Below, piece by piece: positions 12,790-34,766 of a DNA stretch of 64,000 nt. The stretch lies in the NCBI GenBank assembly GCA_012295275.1, contig CM022669.1, positions 19,418,591 through 19,482,590 on the forward strand, given 5' to 3'. This DNA comes from Chrysomallon squamiferum (taxonomy: Eukaryota > Mollusca > Gastropoda > Neomphalida > Peltospiridae). The translations under genes and the position numbers were made by a program. The notes under the pieces are model-generated. The model worked only from the letters and a program-made list of their open reading frames with translations. It was not told where the DNA came from and ran no database searches. The stretch's first letter is position 1, and every line of letters begins with the position of its first letter.

Positions 12790-12979
12790 ATGTTTACATG
12801 TAAGAACAGACAGCGGCAATGCTTTGTTATTCTTAATCCGTTAATTAAAAACGCGAAGATAACACAACCACCCGTCTATGACGAGTGTTTGGGTAGGTCA
12901 TCGGGTAGAGATGATAGATACGGACTGGGCACATTCTCTGATTTTTATACACCAAGACATTCATCTCCAGTTGGTTCAG
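12790..12979 (+). CDS. Doubtful plus-strand exon candidate
   Basis: A frame from an ATG at 12790 runs 63 codons into a good donor, TTCAG|GTAACA. Its second half (about 12860-12979, residues such as VYDECLGRSSGRDDRYGLGT) is compositionally protein-like and richer in CpG than its surroundings. The first half is weaker, and the true exon may begin at an acceptor AG near 12858 instead of the ATG. The minus strand is also open here. I do not recognise the protein and found no partner exon that joins in phase, so this is a lead only. Confidence 0.2.
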
Positions 12980-13019
12980 GTAACAAAGAAATACGATGCT
13001 TTATCGATCAAAAATTAAT

Positions 13020-13031
13020 TAGCTGTTTTAT

Positions 13032-13063
<32 letters not shown>

Positions 13064-13150
13064 CATACATACATACATACATACATACATACATACACAC
13101 ACACATACACATTTACGTATACATATACATACACATATATAGATATAAGT
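13020..13150. repeat. TA and ATAC microsatellites
   Basis: (TA)n at about 13028-13060, (CATA)n at about 13064-13095, then CA and TACA units. Confidence 0.9.
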
Positions 13151-13407
13151 ACACATATACATTAATCTGTCAAAAAGTAGTTTTAATGAATATGCATAAA
13201 CTAAAATGTCGCTGTTGAACTTGTAGAATCTGTTGATAAGAGTACGTTCTCATAAATGTCAGTAGGTCAAGTTCGTGGTGGTTTAAAATTATGTTCTAAC
13301 TGTGTAATTATATCGTTTATCATACACAGTATACACTAATTATTCTAGCTTGTATATAAGATTTCGAAACGGGAGTTGACGCCAGAATTGTTGCGGATAT
13401 AGCTGTC

Positions 13408-13412
13408 GTTAG

Positions 13413-13444
<32 letters not shown>

Positions 13445-13805
13445 AATCATCATCATCATAACCATAAAAAGATCAGTCAGGTAAATGTATTGCCTGTTAG
13501 TGTATTTATTTATTTAGTCATTTATTTATTTATTGTTGCTGTTGTTGCTGTTCTTATTGCTATCCTCATCACAATCATTACCACAATAATTATCATAACC
13601 ATCGCAAACATTACCATCTTTATAGTAATAGTAGTAGTAGCAGTAGCAATGATGGCATCTAATAGAATCAGCATGCATACATAGTACTATTGTGTTATAG
13701 CAATACTAGTATCAGTATTATTATTATTAATAGTAGTAGCAGTAGCATTAGCTGCAGTAGAAGTAGTAGTAATAGTATTAGTAATAGTAATAATATGTTT
13801 GTGAT
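13408..13805. repeat. (AAAT)n and AGT/ATT repeats
   Basis: (AAAT)n at about 13411-13443, interrupted ATT/ACC/ATC triplets, then AGT/AGC triplets at about 13623-13795. Confidence 0.8.
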
Positions 13806-13851
13806 ATTTTCCCTTAGTCCGAACAACATGTCACGACTGGTGAAAAACAAA

Positions 13852-14001
13852 TTATGTAGCACTAGTTATTTGTGAATAAAAATAGACCAAAGGTAAATCG
13901 ATGTGAATGTTCCGGTGACCATCAATGCCTCGGGCGAGAACTTCTCCATTAAGCTGTTTCCTGGTCTTGTGATGTCCATAGATTTGTCGCTGTGGATCCG
14001 A
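13852..14001 (-). CDS. Doubtful minus-strand terminal exon candidate (strand ambiguous)
   Basis: On the minus strand a long polypyrimidine tract ending TTTTTTTAGCAG precedes a 49-codon frame (start residues SDPQRQIYGHHKTRKQ) that ends at TAA. This could be a last coding exon. The plus strand of the same island is also open (VPVTINASGENFSIKLFPG, about 13915-13971), and that reading vaguely resembles a metalloprotease propeptide, but no plus-strand donor or acceptor fits well. The 13900-14010 island is clearly less AT-rich than its surroundings. No homologue is recognised. Confidence 0.22.
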   Translation of the reverse strand, partial: SDPQRQIYGHHKTRKQLNGEVLARGIDGHRNIHIDLPLVYFYSQITSAT

Positions 14002-14705
14002 CTGCTAAAAAAACAAAACAAAAAAAATCTACTGCGGAAAGTGACGTAACTTAACGAAAAACGCCGACGTAAAAGATATGCATTTCAGATACCATCTACC
14101 CCTGAAAACTAATTATTATAGCAGGGAATGAAACAGATGTGTCTGAAGCATAATACACAAAGTATACTCACAGAAAAAAAAAGCTAGAACTTTGAAAATA
14201 TAAAACATTTCTCAAAAATTGTTTTAATTCTTTTTTTAAAAATATTTTCTCTTTTTTTTGTGTGTGTGTATAGGTCAAGGTTAATATTTAGCATATGAAA
14301 TGTATGCTGTCTGAACTCGATGAATCGTGACCTAAATATTTTATATATGCATGTATATATAATAAAACTGAAAGCGAAAACCTGAACTAATTATCTTTCC
14401 ATGGAGTTAACCTTTACAATAAAGAAAAGAAAAATTACTTCGAACGCAATATTCAATTTATCTTTAGTTAATTATAATTTTAATTAATCCTTTGCATCAA
14501 GAAATATTAGTGATGAGACTGTCTGAAGAATACGTTTTTGTTTAAGACAGAACTAATATCAGAATACGGCTGAAATTGATTATTTTGACCTTTTATCTAA
14601 TTGTTGATGTAAACGAATATCTTGATCTTTAAAGTTTTCATTGTTTTGTGTAATCTGTTGTGGTTTTTTGTTGTTTTTTTGTTGTTTTTTGTTTTCTGCA
14701 GGCTT

Positions 14706-15629
<924 letters not shown>

Positions 15630-15635
15630 CGTTAA

Positions 15636-16025
15636 ATAATGATGATAATGATGATGATAACAACAACAATTACAATAATAATAATAACAATAGCAGTAGT
15701 AATAGTAGTAGTGGTGGTAGTAGTAGTAGTAATAGTAGTAATAGTAGTAGTAGAAGAGGTATCAGTAGCAAAAATAGTAGTAGTAGTAATAATAGTAGTA
15801 GAAATTGTAGAGGTAGTAGTGGTGGTGATGGTGATGGTGGTGGTGGTGATAGTTGTAGTGGTTGTTACTAAAAATATAAGTAGTTGTACAAGTAATAGCA
15901 GTAATAATTGTAGTAGTAGTAGGAACATTCGTTGCAACAATAGCAGCAGTAATAGCAATGGTAGTGGTAGTAGTAGCAGTGGTAGCAATGGTGGTAGTAA
16001 TAATAGTAACTGCAATAGCAGACAC
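15636..16025. repeat. (AGT/AAT/GGT)n trinucleotide region
   Basis: About 390 bp of interrupted triplets. Frames of 87-139 codons on both strands are repeat shadows. Confidence 0.92.
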
Positions 16026-16834
16026 TAGAAACAGTTGTAACGGTTATAGCAGAGCATGTCTTGAACTACTGGCATTTGAAAAGCTGGTAGTACTACAGCT
16101 GTGTTAAAAAGTTCTTGGTACGTACTGATCTGTACAGCCAGTACATATTTTCAAATCCTATGCTGTTTTAATTTGGGTTTTTTTGTTGTTGTTGTTGTTG
16201 TTGTTTTTTTACTTCTATTTTTTTTTTTTATTAATCCACACTCTCTCTCTCTCTCTCCTTGTTTTTCTGTATCTCTTGCTATTCATGCTATACTAGTCTC
16301 CTTTTTCTCCAAGTTTGTCTACACTTTTCCTGTTCATGTTTTGTTTGTCTCCCTTTTCTCCACGTTTGTCTACACCTCTCTTTATTCACATTTTATTTGT
16401 CTACCTTCTTTCCATGTTTGTTTTTTACCCCACTCCTCTTTTTGTTCACGTTTTATCAGTTTATACATTAGTCTGTTCTCCGTCCTTGTTTTCTCAATTT
16501 CATCAGGTGTCTACCGCTAATTAACTGTGAAATGAAATTCTGAAGACAAACGACACATTTCGTGCCTCGTCAAGGAGAAATGAAACCTAACACAAACGTA
16601 CATCACCCTTAGATTAATTGGGAACGAATTCTTACAGCTAACAGACAGACAGACGGACAGACAGACAGTCAGGCAGGCAGGCAGACAGACATAGAGAAAT
16701 GAAATGTTACACAGTGGCTATTAGCACCAAGTGAAATGCAACACCTGTAATTTAATTAGAAATAAAAATAAATTTCATAGACTCTCAGAGTAACAATGAC
16801 AGTCGAACAGAGACACGGACAGTGTGAAATAATG
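16026..16834. other. Intergenic, pyrimidine-rich
   Basis: A pyrimidine-rich plus strand at about 16160-16500 with TC and T runs and a diverged repeat of the motif CTCCAAGTTTGTCTACAC / CTCCACGTTTGTCTACAC (about 16308 and 16358), then (GACA)n near 16640-16690. No gene. Confidence 0.6.
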
Positions 16835-16918
16835 ATTTATGGATATTTTAGTTCATGGATATATATGGTCATGTTTGTTACTCTCTCTCTCTCTCTCTGT
16901 GTCTCTCTCTGCATATAC

Positions 16919-17006
<88 letters not shown>

Positions 17007-17050
17007 ACAAACATGACCATATATATCCATGAACTAAAATATCCATAAAT
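16835..17050. repeat. Perfect inverted repeat around a TC/GA microsatellite
   Basis: The 46-bp unique arms at 16835-16880 and 17005-17050 are exact reverse complements (left arm begins ATTTATGGATATTTTAGTTC). They are bridged by (TC)n on the left and a long (GA)n on the right, which extend the pairing. A transcript would fold into a hairpin of up to about 100 bp. There is no coding potential; repeat-type frames on both strands mirror each other because of the palindrome. Confidence 0.95.
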
Positions 17051-17537
17051 AGTTACATTACTTAATATCTGGAATGTTAATATAATTAATGTTATAAGAC
17101 TCAGCATGCTGCTTAGCAACAGAGCCTACACACCTATCATATATCGTCTGACATTTTAACCTATAACGAATCACTTTCTCGTCAAAACACATCTGTCAAA
17201 CATTTCAAACATCTACGGAACGTTCAAGGTCGCCTGCTTTATCTGTTCGAAGGAATTGTTAGACAGCAAAAGGTAATTAGTCACATGATCAGTCAATAGT
17301 GGACTCTTTCCCGTTCCGGACAATGCTCCACGACCCTTTATGAAAGAGCGTGGTATGTACTTTCCTGTGTATAGGAAAATATATATAAAAGTTTTTTTTG
17401 TTTGTAAATAAATTTTGAAAATAGTATAGTAAGGCGTCTGCGAGTTTCTTCTCTCATTATCTCTGTAGCTGTAAGCCACACGTAACAAATCATATTATTA
17501 TAGACTAAAATGTAATGAGCGCATCATTAAATACCGA

Positions 17538-17580
<43 letters not shown>

Positions 17581-18429
17581 TATATTATTATTATTATTTT
17601 ATTATTATTATTATTTATTTAATTTTTAATTTTTAATTTTTTATTATTATTATTTTTTTATTATATATTTTTCTTTTCTTTTCTTCAGCAATACTGAATT
17701 TAACTTCTCTGAAGTAACAAAAATATCTCAGACCTGTTTTGCACTGCAGGATTCCATCCTACGATAGATTTTTTTCTCTCTCATCTATATATTTTTTTTA
17801 AACAAAAGATAAAACGGTATTTAAAAAAAAAGAAAAAAAAAAAAGAAAGAAATTCTAACTTGATTAATGCTTTCGTGTTTCGTGACTTGTGTCAGTTTTA
17901 ACTTTAGAAGCTGACAGTTCGATGCGAGAAACAAAACATTTCTTCAGCAGGATGAAACCCAATCCAGTTAATGTTATTAGATTTGACATGTATTTGTTAT
18001 TTTGTGTTATAATAACATTTCAAGCTAATGTTTAGATATCCCAGAGGCAAGCTGAGAGACGAAGGCAAAGATAGACAGATAAGCACAGAGAGAGACACGC
18101 ATATATGTAACTTGATCCGTGTGTTCTTTCATATATACATCCATTTATCACTCATAATGTTACATACGAATATACAAACATTTATATATATGTGTAAATA
18201 TATATATATATATACATATATATACATACATATATATATATATACTTTAAAAAGTTTACACACACCCATATAAACACACATACACATACACACATTATTA
18301 CACACATGCATCGTAATGCATATTCAAAAGAGTCAAACAGAACGGAAAAGTACGATAGATAATTACTGTCAGTATAGTTAGAAATGTACATCAATGTACC
18401 GCAATGTAATATTACAATAGACCGATTTC
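17051..18429. other. Intergenic with (ATT)n and TA arrays
   Basis: (ATT)n at about 17540-17660, A-rich stretches near 17820-17850, TA/TACA arrays at about 18185-18245. I see no supported exon. Confidence 0.6.
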
Positions 18430-18910
18430 CGCACATTACTAAACAATACGTGACAATGCTCCGTATCTGCACGCGACATAAGAACGATACGGAACGGTGC
18501 GGACGACAAAACTCGAACGACAAAACACATTTCGAACGTCCATATTCATTTGTACTTCTTTTTTTTTCTTAGCAAACGTATATTTGAAACTTAAGTGCAG
18601 TGTATGGAAATATACACGTTCGTCGTAATGCCGTGGTTAAAGGGTCAAAAATGTAGATTTTTGTCTTTGCCATCATACCTACACATAACGAAAACGATTT
18701 TTCACGAAGCTATTATTTCAGTCGTTTGTTATGGAAGCAATACGTTGTACGACGTCGCACAATCGTTTCCAGCTCTTTGTAAACCTTAATCGTCTGTGCG
18801 CAGTGCCGGTTTCTTTGTGTGTTTTGTATTCGTCTGCTCTGACGTAACGTCTGATTACAAAGCATATTTCGAGTGCAGAATCGTGTACACGTTACTTCCA
18901 TTTGTGTCCT
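18430..18910. other. CpG-richer unique stretch, no recognised gene
   Basis: This stretch has more CpGs than its surroundings (for example 18420-18545 and 18760-18900). Several short frames exist on both strands, but none has convincing splice sites, domains or codon bias. It could be an old transposon fragment or a regulatory region. Confidence 0.4.
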
Positions 18911-19348
18911 GTGGCGTTTTGCTTTTGGTCAATAATACGTTTTTTTTTTTTTTTTTTTTTTTTTTCCGATTTATTTTCGGAATGCAATTTGTATTATCTC
19001 TTTGCCCGGAAGTTATATTATATTATGGACCGTTTGGTTTATTTGTTTGTTTGTTTGTTTGTTGTGTGTGTTTGTTTATCTGTCTGTCTGTTTGTTTGTT
19101 TGTTTAATTAATCATCCATTCGTTTATACGTATAGATCAGCTGATTTAATGTCATTGACGAAGCAATACAGGGAAGAAATTTCTGACCTTCACTTAGCTA
19201 GCTCATCGTTTTGGTTTTTTTTTTTTTTTTTTTTTTAGCATGCTGACTCTGAAAATTTGTTAAAAAATAATAATAAAAAACAAAAAAAAATTCATATCAG
19301 TTAATTACAAATCTACCGAATCATGCACAGTGTCTCTTTTAATAAATG

Positions 19349-19384
<36 letters not shown>

Positions 19385-20771
19385 AACAGTGGAATTTAAT
19401 ATTTAATACGTGTTCATTCAAACTGTATACATATCATTAAGGGTTTATTCATTCGTTCGTTCATTCGTTCGTTCGTTCGTTCACTCATTCATACCATACT
19501 ACATTTCAGTAAATGTTAAAAATACTTTGGCCTTGATATGCTAGACACTAAACTGAGTCAGCGTGAAAGAACAACTAAAAAAAAAACCCTTAATTTTGCA
19601 TTTTAAGACCTTTTTACTGATCACGTTTTTACTGCATTTCTTTAACGACTTCACAGTGTGTTCTTTCAAGAACGATAATTTTGTCTTTTGTCTGTGAAAA
19701 GATTTCAGTTTTATGGCTTCCCCGTAGTTGGCAATTTACTGCATTTCATTAATACCGCCTTAACGTATTTTTAAAGAACCACTATTTCGTCGTGTTTAAT
19801 ACTGAATGCTATATATCCAGAAAAGAAACCCGATGCAGCTGTTCTATTGATCATAAAGATGAAAAAAAAAAAAAAAGCATTTGATTTTCTGTGGAGCTCG
19901 ATTTTTGTTGACAGATGATAAGGATCGATCCTGTGTATGTCTGTATATGTATCTATATGCATGTATGATGCATCTATATATATATGTATGTATGTGTGTA
20001 TGCATATGTGTGTGTGCATGTTGTATGTGTGTATGTATGCATGCGTGTATGCTTGCATGTAAATATCTTTGTTCACACCCACACACAGAGAAACACACAC
20101 ACACACAGACACATACACACACACACACACAGAGAGAGCACATTTTATTATTTTAGTCCAGAAAGGTTAATATTTTATGCTCTCTGTTCAAAAAGGTTGA
20201 CATATTACGTGTTTGATTCTGTCAGACAGACAATTTTATTTTCAGTATAACTCAGCTACTTTTATTTTTTATTTTATTTTATTTATTTTTTTTTTTTTAC
20301 AGACGAGATCAAATTAAAAACAACAACGAATTAAAACTATCATCTCAAGCATCAATAAACTTGAATCTACAAGAACTGATTTTTTTTTCTTTCTTTCTGT
20401 TTTTTCTTCCTTGTTTCGGCGGGGGGGGGGGTTGAAGATAATTTATTTGTGATCCATTTATTTGTTTGGTGTATAGTCTGAAGCCGAAAACAGCAGTTTC
20501 TGATATAAGTTTTAAATAATAACAGTTATATATATTTTTTTCTTAAATCGTGCCGTATTTATCGATTCTTTTCTACAGAGATGTCATATTTAAAAACAAG
20601 AGAAAAATATCAAAGAAAAGAATGAACAAAATTTAAATTAACACCCACTCACAAAACATAAACCTGTAAATAGAAAATATTTAAAAAAAAAAAAAAAAAA
20701 AAAAATGACTTCCTTTCAATTCGTCGTTTGTCTTCAGGAAAAGTTTTTTTTTCTTCTTTTTTTTAAATTTT

Positions 20772-20802
<31 letters not shown>

Positions 20803-21518
20803 CAGACATTTTGCTGATCATTGCAATGTATTTATTCCTGTAATATATGAAGACTATCCAGTTTTGTTTCATATTTATTATAATTACTAACAGTTTTTTT
20901 TTTTATTTATTTATTTATTTATTATTATTATTATTTTTTTTTTTTTTTTGTATTTATTTATCAGACATTTTATTATCTTAGTCTAAGAACGTTCATATAA
21001 AAAGCTTATTTTATTTTGTCTGCCAAGAAAGGATAATACACGCATACACAAATATAAACAAACAAACAAATACACTACACAGTCACACATACCACACATA
21101 TAAACATCCATGCAAAAAACAACAACAAAAAAAACCCATTATTTTTCTTTCTTTTCCTGCATCGTCGTTTTCTTAATATCATTTGACTGTTTTTCAGGGG
21201 AACTGTTGAAAAGAACCAAAAACAAATACTCTGGAGGTTTTTTTTTTTTATTTTCCATTATATTAAACGAATCAACAACGTGAAATAAATTGTTACAGTG
21301 CTACACCGCAATGAATACGGAAAACAAAACTATGCTAAAAGCAACACAAACATATAAATAATAAATAACATCATCTGAGCCACGATCCTGCGAAATAGAA
21401 TTACAGTCGCAATGAAGGAATCATGTTTCTTTTTTGAACAGTGGTTGTTAAAGGGAGGTACTGGTGCGGTAATTAATAATACTAAAAGACGAGAGAAAAT
21501 ACTAAAAAAATATATCTG

Positions 21519-21566
<48 letters not shown>

Positions 21567-22494
21567 ATTATGATAATTTTCTAAAATTTATATATCTTAG
21601 TGTAGCGTTGCGTTATAGAATAAAACAGGGAGTTTTTACGGGGTGTTTTTAATTTTTAATTTTTAATGGCAATTTGAACAAGGGAAGACGGATACACTCT
21701 CCTTATTCCAGATGGATTCGTTCCCGAGTTAACGAAATAAAATATGGATGACAATTTCCTTGACCTAAATATATAGGAAATGTCGTTGTCGTTTTAATTT
21801 TGTTTAGTTAACACACACTCAGAGGAGGCTGAATAAACTGTAACACCATCGTCGTCATCAACATCACCATCTTCAGTGTTTTTAGTAATAATATTACTAC
21901 TACTACTACTACTACTACTATTATTACTGCTGTTACTCTATTGCTACCACTGTTGCTGCTGCTGCTACTACTACTACTACAAGTACCACTGTTATTACTA
22001 TTACGATAACCACTGTTATTATTATTGATAGCAGCAATAAAGTATTAGTAGCAGCAGCAGCAGCAGTTGTGGTAGTAATAGTAGTAGTAATGGTAGTAGT
22101 ACCAATAATACAGTTATTACTGTATTTATTATTTATCATTATCATTTTTACAGCTGTTGTGGATTATAGATCCTCATGTAATACTTTTAAATTTAGCGTG
22201 TTAATGAGTATTCTTTGTTAGTGGTCATTAATTTAAATTTAAAATCTGTCACACTCATACTAAACAAAAAAAAAACAAATAATAAAAAAAAAAACCAACG
22301 ACAACAACAACAAAATTATAATAAAAGCAATATTTTTTTTTTTTTTTTTTTTTTAAACAGCAAGTAAATAAAATTAAAAAAACAACAATAATAATAAAAA
22401 AATTCTTCTCACTTTTTTTCTAGATTAGCTTAGTTAATACTTATTTCCATTTCCATTAATTATTTTAATTTTATTTTAAACGGCCGCTGATAAT
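18911..22494. other. Intergenic, homopolymer and microsatellite rich
   Basis: Long T or A runs (about 18941-18965, 19215-19236, 19351-19383, 20683-20705, 20779-20802, 22333-22354), a (TTCG)n run at about 19453-19482, TATG/CA arrays at about 19975-20135, (ATTT)n at about 21520-21563, and TAC/AGC triplets at about 21893-22115. No gene is supported. Confidence 0.65.
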
Positions 22495-23060
22495 AATATA
22501 TGTATGAGCTATATAAAAACTGGGCAATATTGCTTGAACTCTGACAGTACCGTTGAAATCACCAGTTCGGCCAAGAAATCGGAACTTGGCCGTAAACCAA
22601 AACAAAACCTTAGTGACCAGGTAACATAACAGATCAGACCGTAGTGTCCGAAATCAGAAGGCCATTCAGGTGAAGCGATGACGCTTAAAACTCCAGCAGA
22701 ATACATTCATTATGCTTTCTTAATAAACGATATTAATCGTTCTCTATAAAAGGCCAATATAATTATTTATACAGACCAAAGCTTTTATTCACCTATTCAG
22801 GAAAAGCCAATAGCCAGCAGTGACGTCTGATTTCTGCGCCCGGATTGATAGTCACGTGTCTGACATGGGCTGCAGATTATTTTTCGATCTCTCGTGTTTT
22901 ACCGAAGTGCCGATTTCGTTCGAAGCCGTCTGCGAGTTCACTGGAATCTCTAGGGCGCGCAAGAGCAGACGACAAGCCGCTGAAGAGAAGCAAGCGCTAT
23001 TAAGTGACAGCGGTTTTGACTGGCTGAGCAAGAAACGTTAACTGGCAAATGTTAAGCACA
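22495..23060. other. CpG-bearing stretch upstream of the Ras-like gene
   Basis: About 550 bp of less AT-rich sequence with many CpGs (densest at 22825-23040) and a 73-codon frame without recognisable domains. Its position about 0.9-1.4 kb upstream of the Ras-like start codon makes a promoter or untranslated first exon plausible, but no core element or splice donor decides it. Confidence 0.35.
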
Positions 23061-23084
23061 GTTAAGAAGTAACTTCAGTTTGAA

Positions 23085-23440
23085 CTGAGAAAGTAACTAG
23101 TTAACAAGTACCGCGAAGGGCTGTTGAATATGTAACGTCATTTATTTTTCAGCAAGTAATTTTGAACAGTTGAATGACTGACGTGAAGTATTGTTGAACA
23201 AATAACGTGAAATACAATTGAACAAATAACGGGATCTGTTGCTGAGTAAATAACGTGAACTGTTGTTGGACAAGAAACGTGAATTATTGTTGAATAAGTA
23301 ACGTGAACTATTTTGGAATCAGTAACGGAACTACTGTGGAATACGCAACGTGATATATTGTTACTAAGTAACGTGATCTGTTGTTGAATAAGTAACGTGA
23401 ACTATTGCTGAACCAGTAACATGATCTGCTGCTCTGAAGA
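23085..23440. repeat. Diverged tandem repeat of about 27 bp
   Basis: Roughly twelve diverged copies of a unit like GAATAAGTAACGTGAACTAT plus TGTTGTT. The core AAGTAACGTGA recurs at near-regular spacing, for example around 23295, 23365 and 23391. It lies between the CpG-bearing stretch and the Ras-like start codon. Confidence 0.75.
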
Positions 23441-23911
23441 AGCACTAACTACTGTCAAACAAACAATAGGAATTATAACTGAAAAAAAAAATGTTAAATA
23501 ATAATTAGCAAACTGCTGTTATTAATACTAAAAGATGGTAATTAAGCGATGAATATAGCAACTGACCTTGCATCGTTAACCAATGAAGAAAGAGAAGCCG
23601 ATGTGCAGCTAAAAAAAAAAATCGTTAACAACAGCAGAAAACTAGTGAACACTGACCATATACCTGTAATTGACAGCTAGCCGTATATATTTATATATCT
23701 ATATATAAAAACTACTTTTTAATACAAATTTCTTATAAACAAAAACACGATTAAAAAAAAAGAAATTGGGAACTAAAAGTCACGTTACGCTGCGTCAGAA
23801 AACTTCGTTTAAAAAAATGTAAATGGTTGTAACAATTTTGTAAGAGGCAAGGAGCAGGTAACTGCAAATTATCGTGATTTTAGGGTGAGATAATGAGGAC
23901 GTAATTTCAAC

Positions 23912-31553
<7,642 letters not shown>

Positions 31554-31870
31554 TAACGTCATAATGGCATGACGTCATAGTGCTATTACGCAGTATGTTC
31601 GTATCTATGACGGAAGACATGAAGGGTAAAAGGCGACAAACGGAACATTTATTTTGCTATTTCATGGACGGAGTGTTAGTTTAATGTGTGTTAGTTTCTA
31701 TACAGCAAATACTGTTATCTAACGAAAATACCCTTTTCACAAAATTGATATATGCCCTGTTACAAAAATGCGATATACCGTCTTCTGAAAATATGTCATA
31801 TCCCCTTTACAAATACGATAAATTTCCTGACATGAATAATATAATATAATAAAATAAATATAATATAATA
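31554..31870 (+). other. 3' UTR of the Ras-like gene and poly-A signal
   Basis: About 300 bp of AT-rich sequence follow the stop codon up to AATAAA at 31853-31858. From about 31735 it contains the first units of a degenerate repeat of about 24 bp. Confidence 0.5.
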
Positions 31871-32059
31871 TATATTTTATTTCATTTTATTTGGTTTGAT
31901 TTTTTGTGTCTGTGTATGTACATATACATAGATAATATGTACACAAATACACATACGTGTATATTATATCTTTATATGTAGACACAGACACCACATACAT
32001 ATATACGTATTTACTTACCTACATACATGTATACAAATAAAAAATAAAGAATTAAAAAC

Positions 32060-32165
32060 AAAATCGATATACAGTTTTAGAAAATGCCTTATAACCAATT
32101 TAGGAAATACGATACACGACCAATATTAGAACAACCATTAAGAGAAGCACACAAAAGCAAGATTT
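32060..32165. repeat. Copy 1 of a 92-bp dispersed repeat made of units of about 24 bp
   Basis: Positions 32070-32161 match 34081-34172 in the same orientation with two mismatches in 92 bp. Internally the segment breaks into diverged units of about 24 bp (TTTAGAAAATGCCTTATAAC, TTTAGGAAATACGATACACG, ATTAGAACAACCATTAAGAG). Related but more decayed units occur at about 31735-31830 and, inverted, near 32218-32240. Confidence 0.8.
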
Positions 32166-33978
<1,813 letters not shown>

Positions 33979-34080
33979 GTTTACCAACTACTTATTTATT
34001 TAGATTTAATACTTTGACATGTTACTATAAAATCTATAAATTATACATTTGTAGAACTAGAAATTATGCATTTATTTATT

Positions 34081-34172
34081 TACAGTTTTAGAAAATGCCT
34101 TATAACCAATTTAGGAAATATGATACACGACCAATATTAGAAAAACCATTAAGAGAAGCACACAAAAGCAAG
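34081..34172. repeat. Copy 2 of the 92-bp dispersed repeat
   Basis: Near-identical to 32070-32161 (two substitutions), about 2 kb further on. The short frame in both copies (start residues MPYNQFRKYD) is best explained as part of the repeat. Confidence 0.8.
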
Positions 34173-34659
34173 TAACTTCATATTGCGCGATAAGTGCCTT
34201 TGAAGTCTATATTATGAAATAAATTAACTATAAAGTAGATTTTTTTTTTCTTTTTTTTTTTTTTTTTTTTTTTTTTTTCTTTTTTTTTTAATGCATTATG
34301 TACGAATAAAATCATGCACATATCTGTCGACGATTTTAAATTCATATTTTTATTTATTTATTTAACAGTTTTTATGAGTAATATAAGAAAAAGAAATTTC
34401 GATTTAAAGGTGACCATTAAAGTTACCGAAAGGATGAACTAAGTTCAGGTTGACCCAGACAATTTGCTGGGGTTAGTTTCAGATGAGGTGACGAATCTAA
34501 GTTTAAGCAGGTCTCTCCGGTTTGCACATGACAGTTATCGTTCTTCATTTAGTCTATTTAACTTAGGACGACATATCGCTGTTATTAATGTGACTTGCCA
34601 GATAGAAATATATTTATTTTACTAACAAAAATATTTCAGATAAAATAATTACAACAAGG

Positions 34660-34700
<41 letters not shown>

Positions 34701-34766
34701 AAAAAATAAAAGTAAAATCGGGGAATGCCCTGTAAGAAACGTCATTTCCTGTTCTCAAATTTCAAC
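34173..34766. other. Upstream region of UBL7
   Basis: A T homopolymer region at about 34241-34289 and a poly-A run at about 34661-34697, about 70 bp before the chosen start codon. No clear TATA or CCAAT box is seen. The promoter and any untranslated first exon are not resolved. Confidence 0.5.

Noticed and set aside
22820-23041. 73-codon plus-strand frame upstream of the Ras-like gene
   Set aside because: No domain or homologue is recognised. A CpG-bearing promoter or untranslated exon explains the composition as well.
32084-32161. Short frame starting MPYNQFRKYD, present twice (also near 34096)
   Set aside because: It first looked like a duplicated exon, but the segment resolves into degenerate units of about 24 bp, related decayed units surround it, and copy 1 has no donor site.
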